A stretch of DNA of 6,242 nucleotides from an uncultured Alphaproteobacteria bacterium. Lineage in GTDB: Bacteria; Pseudomonadota; Alphaproteobacteria; CASFRQ01; SAAU01. The notes below the pieces were generated by a model. It did not search any database, had not been told where the DNA came from, and saw only the letters and a list, made by a program, of their open reading frames with translations. Below, piece by piece: positions 6,237-6,242 of this stretch. Both the position numbers and the translations under genes were made by a program. Where the stretch lies: positions 1-6,242 of the forward strand of contig CASFRQ010000231.1 in the NCBI GenBank assembly GCA_949296785.1, in the 5' to 3' direction. Positions within the stretch are counted from its first letter, which is position 1. Each line of letters opens with the position of its first letter.

Positions 6237-6242
6237 AAAGGA
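6237..6242 (+). promoter_or_regulatory. Possible ribosome binding site of a gene past the right edge
   Basis: The window ends in AAAGGA, preceded by a 150-base non-coding stretch with regulator-like repeats. This would suit a + strand start codon a few bases beyond the end. An alternative is a GTG start at 6221 or 6225 after AGGA (6212-6215), since both frames stay open to the edge. Neither can be settled here. Confidence 0.25.

Noticed and set aside
1..6242. tRNA or rRNA genes, CRISPR arrays, insertion sequences
   Set aside because: No cloverleaf, rRNA-like stretch, regularly spaced DNA repeats, transposase or terminal inverted repeats were seen on either strand.

Overview
The window reads like a piece of a Gram-negative, probably alphaproteobacterial and possibly host-associated, chromosome or large replicon. 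That guess rests on a VirB-type type IV secretion (T4SS) pair, a Com1/ScsC-type DsbA protein and a HAMP-PAS sensor kinase with proteobacterial-style boxes. No marker fixes the taxon. TGA is used as a stop at the ends of two genes, so the code is standard. Coding sequence fills most of the window. The gaps are strikingly A/T-rich, and the sensor kinase gene looks richer in A/T than the T4SS genes.

Layout. (1) Bases 1-2012 (+) hold the 3' part of a virB10/dotG-like gene that enters from the left. Its N-terminal portion is a tandem array of degenerate 17-residue repeats, followed by a charged linker, the VirB10 core and an unusual ~135-residue C-terminal tail. (2) Bases 2028-3017 (+) hold a complete virB11-type hexameric ATPase gene. 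Its strong ribosome binding site begins right at the virB10 stop, so the two genes almost certainly share an operon. (3) Bases 3018-3383 are an A/T-rich gap with no credible gene. They contain one weak hairpin, and the gap is followed by a strong hairpin terminator serving the minus-strand gene. (4) Bases 3434-4213 (-) encode a membrane-anchored or exported DsbA-family thiol-disulfide protein with an N-terminal ScsC/Com1-type oligomerisation segment. (5) Bases 4214-4357 are a divergent promoter region. (6) Bases 4358-6082 (+) encode a two-transmembrane sensor histidine kinase (HAMP, Cys-rich PAS, HisKA, HATPase). (7) Bases 6083-6242 are non-coding and carry four 11-bp-phased half-sites resembling a PhoB/OmpR-family operator. 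A gene probably begins just beyond the right edge.

How they fit together. The VirB10-like protein should form the inner-to-outer-membrane channel scaffold of a T4SS, and VirB11 the cytoplasmic ATPase that drives assembly or substrate transfer. The DsbA-like protein acts on disulfides in the same envelope compartment, but it is transcribed convergently and no specific link to the T4SS is visible. The kinase is divergent from the DsbA-like gene; its response regulator is not in the window. The most interesting points are the repeat-bearing VirB10 (compare CagY and DotG), the four-cysteine PAS domain and the phased PhoB-like repeats at the right end.
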